Of a DNA stretch of 64,000 bases, positions 17,188-26,246 are shown piece after piece (the first letter of the stretch is position 1; every line of letters begins with the position of its first letter). The notes under the pieces were generated by a model. That model searched no databases and was not told where the DNA came from. It worked only from the letters and a program-made list of their open reading frames with translations. Source of the stretch: an uncultured Granulosicoccus sp. (GTDB lineage: Bacteria; Pseudomonadota; Gammaproteobacteria; Granulosicoccales; Granulosicoccaceae). A program made the position numbers and the translations under genes. The stretch is from contig CANMQI010000014.1 of assembly GCA_947499955.1 (NCBI GenBank), positions 62,001-126,000 of the forward strand, given 5' to 3'.

Positions 17188-18303
17188 TTATACTCTATCT
17201 TCCTTGTCACCTGGCCAATATCTTTCTGATTGGCTGGTCGTTCCGTCTGATGCCTGAGGTCCTGTTAAGCCGTATTCGTTTAGCAATGAAATAATTTCGG
17301 TTACCGATAGCGTTTTTTGGCGCGAAGAATCATACGGATCATCTACTATTGTGTTTACGATATCGGCATATTTATAATCGATTCGTTTGTAGACCCCTCT
17401 GAAGGCCGGTAACACAGCGAAATACCTTTGCAATTCTAGCGATCTTCGAGTTTCTTCATCACTCATTAATTCTTCGTATAATTTCTCACCGGGTTTTGTA
17501 CCAATACTAGTAAGTTCGAATTTTACAGGGTCATGTCCATATATTGGCGCAAAGATTTCGATCATTGCCTTAGCTAGATCAATGATTTTTACGACAGGCA
17601 TCTTGGTTACAAATATTTCACCACCTAGTGCAATTTTCGCCGTGTCTATAACAAGTTTGACAGATTCCTCGATACTCATGACAAATCGAGTCATCTCATG
17701 ATCTGTAATAGTTATTGGGCCACCTTTTTGAATTTGATTTCGAAAGATAGGGAATACAGATCCACTTGACCCAAGCACATTGCCAAAGCGAGTTGATGCG
17801 TAAACAGTTCCAGTTGATTGTCTACCACTGTTTGCTGCAGTCATTAACCTCTCGCCCATTAGTTTCGAGGTTCCCATAACATTCGTTGGATTGACTGCCT
17901 TGTCGGAGCTTGTAAATATGACTTTTGCAACATCACTGGATTCTGCTGCATCAATAATGTTCTGAACACCGATGATGTTGGTTTGAACAGCTTGATCTGG
18001 TGAGCGTTCTGATAGGATTACATGCTTAAGAGCTGCTGTATGAAAAACTATATCAATTCCATGCATATGCTTGAGAAGGGATCTGGAGTCCCTTACGTCA
18101 ACAACTGCTAGATTTACGCGTGAGTCAGATAAATACTCTTGATCAAGAAAGAAAAGCGAACTCTCGTTGTTGTCAATTCCGAGTATTTCTGCGGGTCCGT
18201 TTTCTCGCATCTCGCATAGTTGTCGCAGTAGTTCGCTACCTACAGTTCCACAGACGCCAGATATCAGTATTCGTTTGTTGCTAAATGTTGCGTCTGTGTT
18301 CAT
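17188..18303 (-). CDS. UDP-HexNAc 4,6-dehydratase-type SDR (CapD/CapE-like, short form)
   Basis: A 371-residue soluble SDR. The NAD-binding loop is ISGVCGTVGSELLRQL. Substrate-binding TAALKHVILSERSPDQAVQTN follows, and the catalytic stretch is TSSDKAVNPTNVMGTSK, where Met occupies the usual catalytic Tyr position (SMK, as in CapE/WbpM relatives). FGNVLGSSGSVFPIFR and GEKLYEELMSDEET are typical of the Polysacc_synt_2 family. It probably dehydrates UDP-GlcNAc or a similar UDP-sugar to a 4-keto-6-deoxy intermediate. Its start overlaps the upstream gene's stop by one base (TAATG). It lacks the membrane region of the paralogue at 26625. Confidence 0.9.
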   Translation of the reverse strand: MNTDATFSNKRILISGVCGTVGSELLRQLCEMRENGPAEILGIDNNESSLFFLDQEYLSDSRVNLAVVDVRDSRSLLKHMHGIDIVFHTAALKHVILSERSPDQAVQTNIIGVQNIIDAAESSDVAKVIFTSSDKAVNPTNVMGTSKLMGERLMTAANSGRQSTGTVYASTRFGNVLGSSGSVFPIFRNQIQKGGPITITDHEMTRFVMSIEESVKLVIDTAKIALGGEIFVTKMPVVKIIDLAKAMIEIFAPIYGHDPVKFELTSIGTKPGEKLYEELMSDEETRRSLELQRYFAVLPAFRGVYKRIDYKYADIVNTIVDDPYDSSRQKTLSVTEIISLLNEYGLTGPQASDGTTSQSERYWPGDKEDRV

Positions 18304-19301
18304 TAGTTATTAAAGGTGTCTTTAGAAATGAAGTAACGGATTGTTTCATTAAGGCCTTTTGACAGATCAGTTGTCGCTTGCCAATCCAATATATTTTTTG
18401 CTTTTGATGTATCTGAAAAGTTTCTTTGAACGTCTCCGACGCGACTGTCCGCGTGTATTATTTCGGGAGCTTTGAGGCCGTTGCTTTCCATTGCTAATAA
18501 TAAAGATTGCGCTAATTCAAGCAGAGTAGTTTCGCAGCTAGTTGCAATTTGAAAAACGTTTCCACCAATGTTGTTTACAGCTGATGCCTTTTTGATTGCT
18601 TGTACTAAATCTAGTACGTAAATAAAGTCGCGAGTTTGCGTGCCATCACCGTATATTTCAAGTACTTGGCCTTTCATTGTACGATTGATAAATCGTGCGA
18701 CAACGCTTTCTTTCTTGCCAGACAATGGCCCATAGACGTTTCCAAACCTCAAAGCTACCGTTTCAATACCGAAACAGTGGTAGTAGGCTGAACAATAACC
18801 TTCACCTGCCAGCTTACTAGCTCCGTAGGGAGATACAGGATGAGGCACAATTTCTTCATGTATTGGAGGTGTGACTTCTCCCACAGGGGCTCCGCTTGAT
18901 GCAAATACAAATCTCTTTATTTGGTTTATTCTTGCAGCCTCGAGAGCGTTCACAATACCTATGACATTTGCATGGCAGTCGAAGACGGGGTTTTCGACGG
19001 ATGGAGCGACTCCGGTGTTGGCCGCTAAATGTACTATTACATCTATACCTACTGCTGAGGCGGTGAGTTTTTCCGATTCTAATATGTCTCCAACAATTAG
19101 TTCGACACCAGCTGGCGCTGACATATGCTGGTTTGGTACTAGGTCTGTAAATTTTGTCACAGCCTCCAATTCAGCTTTCGATCCTACACTCAGGTTGTCG
19201 TAGACACGTATATTTGAATTCGGGGTTTCACTCAATAATGTTTGGATAAGGTTTCTTCCGATGAACCCACATCCGCCAGTAATCAGCCAGTTCAGTCCCA
19301 T
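18303..19301 (-). CDS. NAD-dependent epimerase/dehydratase (UDP-glucose 4-epimerase-like)
   Basis: A 332-residue extended SDR beginning MGLNWLITGGCGFIGRNLI. Other landmarks are VYDNLSVGSK, VHLAANTGVAPSVENP, FASSGAPVGE, SPYGASKLAGEGYC (catalytic YxxxK), RFGNVYGP and DGTQTRDFIYVLDLVQA. This pattern is shared by GalE-like and WbpP-like C4-epimerases of UDP-sugars. The exact substrate is unknown. It lies between the sqdB-like gene (10-bp overlap) and the dehydratase gene (1-bp overlap) in the minus-strand operon. Confidence 0.9.
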   Translation of the reverse strand: MGLNWLITGGCGFIGRNLIQTLLSETPNSNIRVYDNLSVGSKAELEAVTKFTDLVPNQHMSAPAGVELIVGDILESEKLTASAVGIDVIVHLAANTGVAPSVENPVFDCHANVIGIVNALEAARINQIKRFVFASSGAPVGEVTPPIHEEIVPHPVSPYGASKLAGEGYCSAYYHCFGIETVALRFGNVYGPLSGKKESVVARFINRTMKGQVLEIYGDGTQTRDFIYVLDLVQAIKKASAVNNIGGNVFQIATSCETTLLELAQSLLLAMESNGLKAPEIIHADSRVGDVQRNFSDTSKAKNILDWQATTDLSKGLNETIRYFISKDTFNN

Positions 19302-20482
19302 TTTACACCTTTGAAAATGACTTCTTTGCGGATGTTGCCGGCGTGTTTTTCAACGGTTTCGAAAAGCCCATTAACGACGTCATCCGTCAGGTAGTGAGGT
19401 TCTACACCGATATCAATAAGCCCTTGGTATGTGGGGTTGTAGTAATGCTCCTCAGCTTCTTTACGAGGATTCTCGATATGATCGATTTCTACAGCATGGC
19501 CTCGAGAAGTACCGATACGATGTACGATTTCAGCAAGGTCATTGGCTGAGAATGTTTCCATGATCTGGTTGAATATTCTCAGTTCACCCTTGTCCGCTGG
19601 GGAATCCAGGCTTTTCTCCACGCATTGCAGCGTATCCTTGATGTTCAGATAGCCTCGCGTTTGTCCGCCCTTGCCGTATACCGTCAATGGGTAGCCGACG
19701 ATAGCCTGCGTAATAAATCGGTTCACAATAGTGCCAAAGACTTCGTCATAGTTGAATATGGTGCCCAGGCGATCGTCCATGACGGTTTGATCGGTATCCA
19801 GGCCATAGACCGGGCCTTGCATCAGGTCAGTAACCCGGAGGTCCCACATACGTACACCGAACCACAGCAGGTCGGTGTCCATGACCTTGGTTGTGTGATA
19901 GATGGATCCAGCCTGACGAGGGAAGAGGAACCGACCCTTCCGTCCTTTATGTTCAATATCCAGCCAGCCCTCTTCAATGTCGATATTAGGAGTGCCGTAC
20001 TCACCCATGGTGCCTAGTTTGATGATGTGAGCATCACGAGCCAGGTCCTTGACAGCCCACATGAGGTTGTTGGTCACACGCAGATTGTTGGTGATCGTGA
20101 CATCGGCGCGTGAATAATCCATCAGGGAGTAGGGGGCAGAAGGCTGCTCTGCATAGTGGATGACAGTATCAGGAGCTGATGATGGGCCGGTAGCCTTGAT
20201 GCCTTCGTACTTCGCGGTTCCATCGAAAAGTGAGCGCATCTGGTCAGGGTCCGCCAGGTCTCTGATGGCAACGTGAATGCGCTTTCCAGACACTTCATGC
20301 CATATTTTCGCTCGCTGTATGAGGTTTGGCACGTCATACAGCATGCCGGTGTCCAGCTCTCTGCAGGCGTCGCGGCGAAAATAGTTGTCTACTACGGTTA
20401 CCTCGTGGCCCTGCGCACTGAAATGCATGGCAGTGGGCCAGCCCAGATAACCATCACCCCCTAGGATAAGGATGTTTGACAT
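19292..20482 (-). CDS. sqdB: UDP-sulfoquinovose synthase (SqdB/SQD1-like)
   Basis: A 396-residue SDR very close in pattern to plant SQD1 and bacterial SqdB, which make UDP-sulfoquinovose from UDP-glucose and sulfite. Landmarks are ILGGDGYLGWPTAMH (residues 6-20), HYAEQPSAPYSLMD (about 109), KLGTMGEYGTPNIDIEEGW with catalytic Thr158 and Glu161, SIYHTTKVMD with Tyr195 and Lys199, DLMQGPVYGL, and VYGKGGQTRGYLNIKDTLQC. All residues known to matter in SQD1 appear kept. It heads a six-gene glycan operon, with no SQDG synthase (sqdX/sqdD) visible, so the product may feed a polysaccharide rather than the sulfolipid. Its base composition is richer in GC than the genes after it. Confidence 0.9.
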   Translation of the reverse strand: MSNILILGGDGYLGWPTAMHFSAQGHEVTVVDNYFRRDACRELDTGMLYDVPNLIQRAKIWHEVSGKRIHVAIRDLADPDQMRSLFDGTAKYEGIKATGPSSAPDTVIHYAEQPSAPYSLMDYSRADVTITNNLRVTNNLMWAVKDLARDAHIIKLGTMGEYGTPNIDIEEGWLDIEHKGRKGRFLFPRQAGSIYHTTKVMDTDLLWFGVRMWDLRVTDLMQGPVYGLDTDQTVMDDRLGTIFNYDEVFGTIVNRFITQAIVGYPLTVYGKGGQTRGYLNIKDTLQCVEKSLDSPADKGELRIFNQIMETFSANDLAEIVHRIGTSRGHAVEIDHIENPRKEAEEHYYNPTYQGLIDIGVEPHYLTDDVVNGLFETVEKHAGNIRKEVIFKGVKWD

Positions 20483-21429
20483 GATGTGATGTGTCCTTGG
20501 TAAGTCTTGAGTAAGAAGTTTGGATGTATGAAGTTGAATACGCGTACGTCCAGGCAGTTGCCAGGATTTACGGTTCCCACTGGCAATTTGTCGACTAGTG
20601 GGGTGTGTTTTGGATTGAGTCTTCGGGGGGATATGGCAGCTTTAGCGTGATCTAGCTGACACTTCCGCTAAGTTCACGGCAGCGACTCGTTACATATGGG
20701 CATGTGGTTCATCACTGCCGAGCATATTGCTGTACAAAGCATACTGTCCTGAGAAAGATTCCGATGGATGCATTAGTGTCGTCTGGTTGAATTGCGAGCA
20801 TCATCCTTGAGGACTCAAACACGGGTGCGATTGCCAGGTCAAAAAAGATTCAGCCTATGACGTGTATCTGACCCTCGAACTGCCTGCTATCAGTTAGTGG
20901 CCTGACAAGTCAACGTGTGTTGAACCAGATTTTCCCAAGCGAGATGATGTGTTTGCTTGGGTTACTGTCGTGACTCAAAGACACAAATAACAAGAACCAC
21001 CTTGACGCTGAGCAGCACGCATTGCATGAGATCGCGTTGGCATTGTAGACGTTTCAAGAACATTTTTTGTTGCCTGAATGTCACAAAATGTTGTGGCTTG
21101 TGGCTTGCGGCTTGCGGCTTGTGGCTTGTGGCTTGTGGCTTGTGGCTTGTGGCATTCGCTTGAGTGGCGTCGAGCTGGAAGAATTCGAAAATGCTATGTA
21201 CTACCCATTTGGAAAAGCTGTAGTTGTGCGTCGGTGCTTGTGTTGATTTCAATCTGGCTGGAAATCACAGTCTAGTATCAGCTGTCGCTTGCAAAACCAT
21301 TGAACGTCGGAAAGCTGGTTTGGTTTGAGCAAGGCTCCGATAGACTATGAAGAGTGTCGATCGGCTTAATTGCCGATCGTGCAATGAGCTGATCCAGGTC
21401 GGTCCCGTCACCTGCGTAGATTGAGTGGG
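20483..21429. other. 947-bp non-coding region upstream of sqdB
   Basis: No credible gene on either strand: the short ORFs near 20957-21275 only read through a tandem repeat. The stretch must contain the promoter of the minus-strand sqdB operon, but no strong -10/-35 pair was recognised. It holds the 7-bp repeat array at 21091-21153, preceded directly by TGTCACAAAATG (21079-21090), and CGTTACATATGGGCATG at 20688-20704. Both have look-alikes in the 22513-22932 gap. Confidence 0.6.
21091..21153 (+). repeat. Tandem repeat, nine copies of a 7-bp unit
   Basis: TTGTGGC is repeated nine times without spacer; copies three and four read TTGCGGC. The array ends at ATTCGC. The unit length is not a multiple of three and no gene spans it, so slippage would alter spacing rather than a protein. 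Confidence 0.97.
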
Positions 21430-22512
21430 TCAGTAACTTCCCTGACGCCGTTTGCGCAGATTGTCAGCGGTGATTCTCAAGGTGTCTGCCGCCCGTTTGC
21501 CCATCGGTTCCAGATAGATACGGCTGATGAGGAAATGCACGACTGTCAGCAGGACAAACAACCAGAAGAGAACTGGGTGGGCAGCTGTTGAATGAGCGAA
21601 TGTGATACCAACAGCGACCAGAGACAGATGCATGAACAGCATGATGGCCACACAGGAGTTGACACTGAACCCTGCGCGCCTGAGCCGATGGTGCATGTGA
21701 TCACGTCCTGCTGTGAATGGTGAACGTTTGTCAATCAACCGGCCAAGCATGACTGAGATGGTTTCCATTAGTGGCAAGCCGAAAATCCAGCCGGCGCTGA
21801 CCGCGCTCATGGCAGGTATCTCGCCCTGAGTCATCTTGACGAAGTACCACGTCAGAGCAAGTCCAAGAAACATGCTGCCTGAATCGCCCAGAAAAATTCT
21901 AGCCTTGGCCCGGAAAACTCGATTGTTGTAGGCCAGAAAGCTGACCAGACACCCCGAAATGACAAACAATGCGGTGGAGTCCGCACGACCGGCCATCATG
22001 CCGATGGCTGCCAGTGCAAGGAATGAGGTGAGCAACAGAGATCCGGATAGCCCATCCAGGCCGTCGATCATGTTGATGGCATTGATGACGCCAATGGTGC
22101 AGAACACGGTAAAGAGATATGAGGCCGGGCCATTGAAGTGAGTTTCCGTGGAGCCGAGGATGGGGCCAATGCTCTCGATTCTCATGTCACCATGGAAAAA
22201 CATCAGTGATGCAATGACAAATTGGACCAGCAATCTGAATCGTGCGCTCAGATTCTTGACGTCATCTACGATGCCTAGCACTATCAGTAGAAGACCACCC
22301 AGAATCAAGGTACTGGAAAGGTGACTCTGTTCGAAAAAAAGGGATGTGATTGCAATCGCGCAAAAGATGGCCAGACCACCGATCAGTGGGATCTGACCTT
22401 CGTGCTGTTTTCTGTCGGTAGGGTGGTCTACCAGGCCGAGGCTGGGTGCGTATTTTTCCAGGACCAGAATAAACGCAGCGCACATCACTGTAGTAGTAAA
22501 GGTTGACCCCAT
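21430..22512 (-). CDS. WecA-type undecaprenyl-phosphate sugar-1-phosphate transferase
   Basis: A complete 360-residue member of glycosyltransferase family 4 (PF00953), multi-pass in the inner membrane. Ordered motifs are HEGQIPLIGGLAIF near residue 38, GIVDDVKNLSARFRL (Asp pair), NMIDGLDGLSGSLL, FLGDSGSMFLG, GLPLMETISVM and RDHMHHRLRRAGF (His motif of WecA). It transfers a HexNAc-1-phosphate to undecaprenyl phosphate to start a glycan. It is a paralogue of the partial gene at the left edge. It stands alone on the minus strand, divergent from the PglC-type transferase, so two initiating enzymes share one intergenic region. Confidence 0.95.
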   Translation of the reverse strand: MGSTFTTTVMCAAFILVLEKYAPSLGLVDHPTDRKQHEGQIPLIGGLAIFCAIAITSLFFEQSHLSSTLILGGLLLIVLGIVDDVKNLSARFRLLVQFVIASLMFFHGDMRIESIGPILGSTETHFNGPASYLFTVFCTIGVINAINMIDGLDGLSGSLLLTSFLALAAIGMMAGRADSTALFVISGCLVSFLAYNNRVFRAKARIFLGDSGSMFLGLALTWYFVKMTQGEIPAMSAVSAGWIFGLPLMETISVMLGRLIDKRSPFTAGRDHMHHRLRRAGFSVNSCVAIMLFMHLSLVAVGITFAHSTAAHPVLFWLFVLLTVVHFLISRIYLEPMGKRAADTLRITADNLRKRRQGSY

Positions 22513-22932
22513 AGCGAAATAGTTCTCGTGTTCGACTTCATTTGCAGCATTTGCGGCCGCAGTCTATCCGCTAACACCTTGCAACTTATTGCCAAAGGGT
22601 CACAAATTGACACCAGATCAGCGATATTGTGCCCGGTGTTCTGTCAAAACGGCTGCTTTACGAACGGAACGCTGCGTCAATTGTCAATTTTACACCTTAA
22701 CTTGTTACATAGTCATTAAAGTGGGGCATGAGTTTATGCTTGGCTATCAGATGTTGTAGTTCCAACTACTATTTGCATGTGAATTTACGTTGCCAAGGCG
22801 TTGCATGTTTGCGTTACATGGGCAAGCGTCTGCAAGAATTTTCCGTCTTTGCCGCTAGAGTAGGGGTGGTGTATGGCGTGAACTGACGCGCGATGATGGA
22901 TGGAAAAACTTGATTGAGGGTAATTCTGCGAA
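22513..22932. other. 420-bp divergent regulatory gap
   Basis: No gene is seen between the WecA-type gene (leftward) and the PglC-type gene (rightward). The gap must hold both promoters. Visible short sequences are GGTCACAAATTG (22598-22609), GTTACAT (22704-22710) and CGTTACATGGGCAAG (22812-22826), which resemble sites in the gaps at 20483 and 26247. TTGTCA at 22681-22686 could be a -35 box but has no good -10 partner. Confidence 0.5.
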
Positions 22933-23541
22933 GTGTGGTATCGACGGCACGGTAAAAGGGTTTTGGACATGTTGGTCGTAGCCCCCTGTCTAGTGGTTGT
23001 CGCGCCGATGCTTCTGATCTTGATGGCTCTGCTATTTGGGCTGCAGGGCAGACCAGTGTTGTTCTCTCAGGTGCGGGTCGGTCGGAATTTTGCACCTTTC
23101 AACCTGTATAAATTCCGTACCATGAAGGTTGCCTCAAAGGATACGCAGGCGGGTTTTTCACCGGGCCGTGTCGATAGGCGGACGTCGGCAGGTCGTGTAC
23201 TACGCAAAACGAAGTTGGATGAACTACCTCAGTTGTGGAATATTCTGGTGGGTGATATGTCCTTGGTGGGCCCCCGGCCAGAGGTCCCTGTCTGGGTCGA
23301 TGCGGATGATTCCCGGTGGCAGGTTGCCTTGTCGGTTCGTCCCGGTTTGACGGATTATGCGTCGCTGGCTTATTTCAATGAAGAAGCACAACTGCAGGCA
23401 AGCAGCGATCCGGACGCAACGTATCGGTACGAAGTATTGCCCCGGAAGCTGCTGATGGCCCAATCGTATGTCAACGAGTTATCAATGGGTACCGATTTCA
23501 GAATTATCATGCGTACGTTTCTGCGATTGATTCGTCTGTGA
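22933..23541 (+). CDS. Sugar transferase, short PglC-type phosphoglycosyltransferase
   Basis: A 202-residue monotopic phosphoglycosyltransferase (PF02397) with only the catalytic domain and one N-terminal hydrophobic helix (MLVVAPCLVVVAPMLLILM). Motifs are FSQVRVGRNFAPFNLYKFRTM, TSAGRVLRKTKLDELPQLWN (with the catalytic Asp-Glu pair) and VGDMSLVGPRPEVP. Such enzymes transfer phospho-sugars, often diNAcBac, QuiNAc4N-type or FucNAc sugars, to undecaprenyl phosphate. It is followed with a 4-bp overlap by an aminotransferase gene, and a WbpM-type dehydratase lies 3 kb on, which suggests a 2,4-diamino sugar. GTG 22933 is the start. Confidence 0.93.
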   Translation: MWYRRHGKRVLDMLVVAPCLVVVAPMLLILMALLFGLQGRPVLFSQVRVGRNFAPFNLYKFRTMKVASKDTQAGFSPGRVDRRTSAGRVLRKTKLDELPQLWNILVGDMSLVGPRPEVPVWVDADDSRWQVALSVRPGLTDYASLAYFNEEAQLQASSDPDATYRYEVLPRKLLMAQSYVNELSMGTDFRIIMRTFLRLIRL

Positions 23542-24755
23542 ACACCCTGGTGAATTCGGATGGATTGACCGTCCCTGATTACATGGATGTGCCGTTTGCG
23601 CGCGTTGACTGTTCCGGAAACGAACTTCGCTATATTGCGGAGGTGTTGGAAAGCGGCTGGCTGACGACCGCTTCCAAGGCTCAGGAGTTAGAGCAGCGTT
23701 TTGGCAGTCATATCGGCGTCAAGCACGCACTGGCCGTCAATTCTTGTACTTCTGCATTGCATCTCGCGCTCGAAGCGCTGGGAATAACAGCCGGTGACAA
23801 GGTCTTGCTGCCCTCCATGACGTTTACTGCCACCGCTGAGGTAATCCGCTACCTCAACGCAGAGCCCGTCTTCATGGATGTCGATCCGGCGACCAGTCTG
23901 GTGAACGTGGAGATAGTGGAGCGGGCCCTGAATGCTCACCCGGAGGTCAAGGCTGTCATGGTTGTCCACTTTGGCGGGCAGGCTGCGCCAATGGTTGATG
24001 GGTCAGGCGGCGGTATTGTTACCCTGTGCCGTTCGCGAGGGGTGGCGCTGGTTGAAGATGCTGCTCATGCCTTTCCAACCATGCAAAATGGAACCTATGT
24101 TGGCAATTTTGCAGACATTACCTGCTTCAGTTTCTACGCCAACAAGACGATGACGACGGGTGAAGGGGGGATGGTTGTTACCAATTCGGATACGTTGGCC
24201 GACCGTATGCGTGTAATGCGACTACATGGCTTCGATCGACCCGTCTGGGAACGCTTTACCGGCAAGCGTAATCGCTGGGAGTACGATGTAGTCGCACCGG
24301 GATTCAAGTACAACCTTCCGGATCTGAGCGCTGCGGTAGGGTTGGCACAATTGGAGCGGGCAGAAGCCTCACGTAGCAAAAGGCAGTCGTGTGCACGCAC
24401 TTATACATCCGCATTCCAGTACAATGATGCAGTTCGCTTGCTTCGGATGGATTGTTCTGCTGAGGAGCATTCCTGGCACCTGTTTCCCATCATCCTCTCA
24501 AAGGGCCTGAAGATCAGCCGGGATGAATTCATTGATCAGCTCGCAGCGCACGGTATTGGTGTCTCGGTGCACTACAAACCGCTTCACCGCCTCATGTACT
24601 ATCGAGATACGTTCAGCTTGAAGGCTGATGATTTTCCTGGTTCGGAGGAATTGTGGCTATCAACGGTCTCCTTGCCCATTTATGACTTGCTGACGGCCGA
24701 GGAGCAAGGGCATGTCATCAATTGTGTGACTGCTCTGTTGGCAAGGCACGGCTGA
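23538..24755 (+). CDS. DegT/DnrJ/EryC1/StrS aminotransferase
   Basis: A 405-residue PLP-dependent nucleotide-sugar aminotransferase. It starts at GTG 23538, overlapping the sugar transferase stop by 4 bp. It shows VPFARVDCSGNELRYIAEVL, ESGWLTTASKAQELEQRF, NSCTSALHLALEALG, LVEDAAHAFP and CFSFYANKTMTTGEGGM with the PLP-binding Lys. The family converts 4-keto (or 3-keto) NDP-hexoses to amino sugars. Coupling to a PglC-type transferase suggests it makes the sugar which that enzyme loads (PglE-like UDP-4-amino sugar formation), with the dehydratase at 26625 as the source of the keto substrate. This assignment is inference. Confidence 0.93.
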   Translation: MNTLVNSDGLTVPDYMDVPFARVDCSGNELRYIAEVLESGWLTTASKAQELEQRFGSHIGVKHALAVNSCTSALHLALEALGITAGDKVLLPSMTFTATAEVIRYLNAEPVFMDVDPATSLVNVEIVERALNAHPEVKAVMVVHFGGQAAPMVDGSGGGIVTLCRSRGVALVEDAAHAFPTMQNGTYVGNFADITCFSFYANKTMTTGEGGMVVTNSDTLADRMRVMRLHGFDRPVWERFTGKRNRWEYDVVAPGFKYNLPDLSAAVGLAQLERAEASRSKRQSCARTYTSAFQYNDAVRLLRMDCSAEEHSWHLFPIILSKGLKISRDEFIDQLAAHGIGVSVHYKPLHRLMYYRDTFSLKADDFPGSEELWLSTVSLPIYDLLTAEEQGHVINCVTALLARHG

Positions 24756-25034
24756 AGACCGGGCTTGCTTTCGAGATTGTATGTTCCGACGACAAAAGCC
24801 TGTTCTTTTGGTCAGTATATCGAAGGGTGTATAAGCCAAGTGTCTGAAATTGATGGAAATATTGAGCATTTTGCAGGCGTCCGGCTGAGTGAGGGGCCGA
24901 GGCATGTCTGGCGCAGGCTCATTGACAGGGTTTTATCAATTAGACTATGGGTAGTCAGGGCGCAGCTTCCATGAAGATTGTCGAAGTTCTTCTATCTTGC
25001 GTCTCAAGTATCGGCCAACTGGGGTGCTTACAAG

Positions 25035-26246
25035 TTGCTCAACACTAACTTCCCGCCGTGGCCTTCGTTCACAGTTGAAGAGGCGGATGCCATCCATGGT
25101 GTTCTGCTGTCGAACAAGGTGAATTACTGGACAGGTGAGGAAACCCGGGCATTCGAACACGAATTTGCCGAGTTCGCTGATTGCGAATTTGCCGTGGCTC
25201 TTGCCAACGGCACGCTGTCGCTGGATCTTGCCTTGCGCGCACTGGACATTGGTCAAGGTGATGAAGTGATCGTGACACCGCGAACCTTCATAGCCTCTGT
25301 GTCGTGTGTTGTCACCGCAGGAGCTTCGCCGGTTTTTGCTGATGTAGACAGGTCCAGTCAGAACATATCGGCGGCAACCATCGAACCGATGATCACGACG
25401 AAGACTCGTGCCATTATTGTTGTGCATCTGGCTGGAATGCCTGCCGACATGGATCCGATCATGGATTTGGCGAAAGCTCACGGCATCTGCGTCATTGAGG
25501 ATTGTGCACAAGCGCATGGGGCTCGTTACAAGGGGCGATCTGTGGGTAGCATCGGAGACATCGGCGCATGGTCATTCTGCCAGGACAAGATCATGACAAC
25601 CGGTGGCGAAGGCGGCATGGTGACCACCAACAACCGTGAGTTGTGGTCCCGAATGTGGTCTTACAAGGACCATGGTAAGACGTGGGAAGCCGTTTACGAG
25701 CGTAAGCACCCGCCCGGCTATCGCTGGCTTCATGATTCTTTCGGTACCAACTGGCGCATGACAGAGATTCAGGGTGTGCTGGGTAGAATTCAACTGGGGC
25801 GTATGCAGCAGTGGCAAGCCGCGCGCTTGTCCAATGCCCGACGAATCTGGGGCACCTGCAAGAAGATCGATTGGCTACGGGTGCCTGAGTTTCCTGCGCA
25901 CATCGAGCACGCTGCCTATAAGGCCTATGTGTTCGTGCGGCCAGATAGACTTCCGCGTCCCTGGGATCGGGACTCCATCATTGATGCGTTGGCCGAGCAG
26001 GGGGTTCCGGCCTTCTCCGGATCCTGTTCAGAAGTCTATCTCGAGAAAGCTTTCGAGGGCACGGATTACCGTCCTGCCAGTCGCTTGCCGGTGGCTAGAG
26101 AGCTGGGTGAGAGCAGCCTGATGTTCCTGGTGCATCCCACGCTGGAGGCGGAGCACATCGACAAGACATGCAAAGCATTGGAATCTGTTGCAAGACAGGT
26201 GACGGGGCTGTCTGGTAGCAAGACGCTGTCTTCAACGCTGGGGTGA
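25035..26246 (+). CDS. DegT/DnrJ/EryC1/StrS aminotransferase (second)
   Basis: A second PLP-dependent sugar aminotransferase of about 403 residues. It shows NTNFPPWPSFTVEEADAI at the N-terminus, LLSNKVNYWTGEE, ANGTLSLDLALRALDIGQGD, VTPRTFIASVSC, IEDCAQAHGARYKG and WSFCQDKIMTTGGEGGM with the PLP Lys. Relatives of this subgroup usually begin a few residues before the NTNFPPWP segment. TTG 25035, with TGGGGTG upstream, is therefore preferred over the more distal TTG 24978 that also opens the frame; the start stays uncertain. It sits upstream of a WbpM-type dehydratase, a common pairing in amino-sugar synthesis. Confidence 0.9.
   Translation: MLNTNFPPWPSFTVEEADAIHGVLLSNKVNYWTGEETRAFEHEFAEFADCEFAVALANGTLSLDLALRALDIGQGDEVIVTPRTFIASVSCVVTAGASPVFADVDRSSQNISAATIEPMITTKTRAIIVVHLAGMPADMDPIMDLAKAHGICVIEDCAQAHGARYKGRSVGSIGDIGAWSFCQDKIMTTGGEGGMVTTNNRELWSRMWSYKDHGKTWEAVYERKHPPGYRWLHDSFGTNWRMTEIQGVLGRIQLGRMQQWQAARLSNARRIWGTCKKIDWLRVPEFPAHIEHAAYKAYVFVRPDRLPRPWDRDSIIDALAEQGVPAFSGSCSEVYLEKAFEGTDYRPASRLPVARELGESSLMFLVHPTLEAEHIDKTCKALESVARQVTGLSGSKTLSSTLG

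Noticed and set aside
20957..21275. Short ORFs on both strands through the 7-bp repeat (68, 96 and 65 residues)
   Set aside because: They consist largely of repeat translations (for example SHKPQAT units), have no ribosome-binding site and no family resemblance. The repeat period of 7 bp is not coding-like.
24978..25034. 19-residue N-terminal extension of the second DegT aminotransferase
   Set aside because: The stretch has no counterpart in the expected family start. TTG 25035 has a better upstream GGGGTG. The choice remains uncertain.
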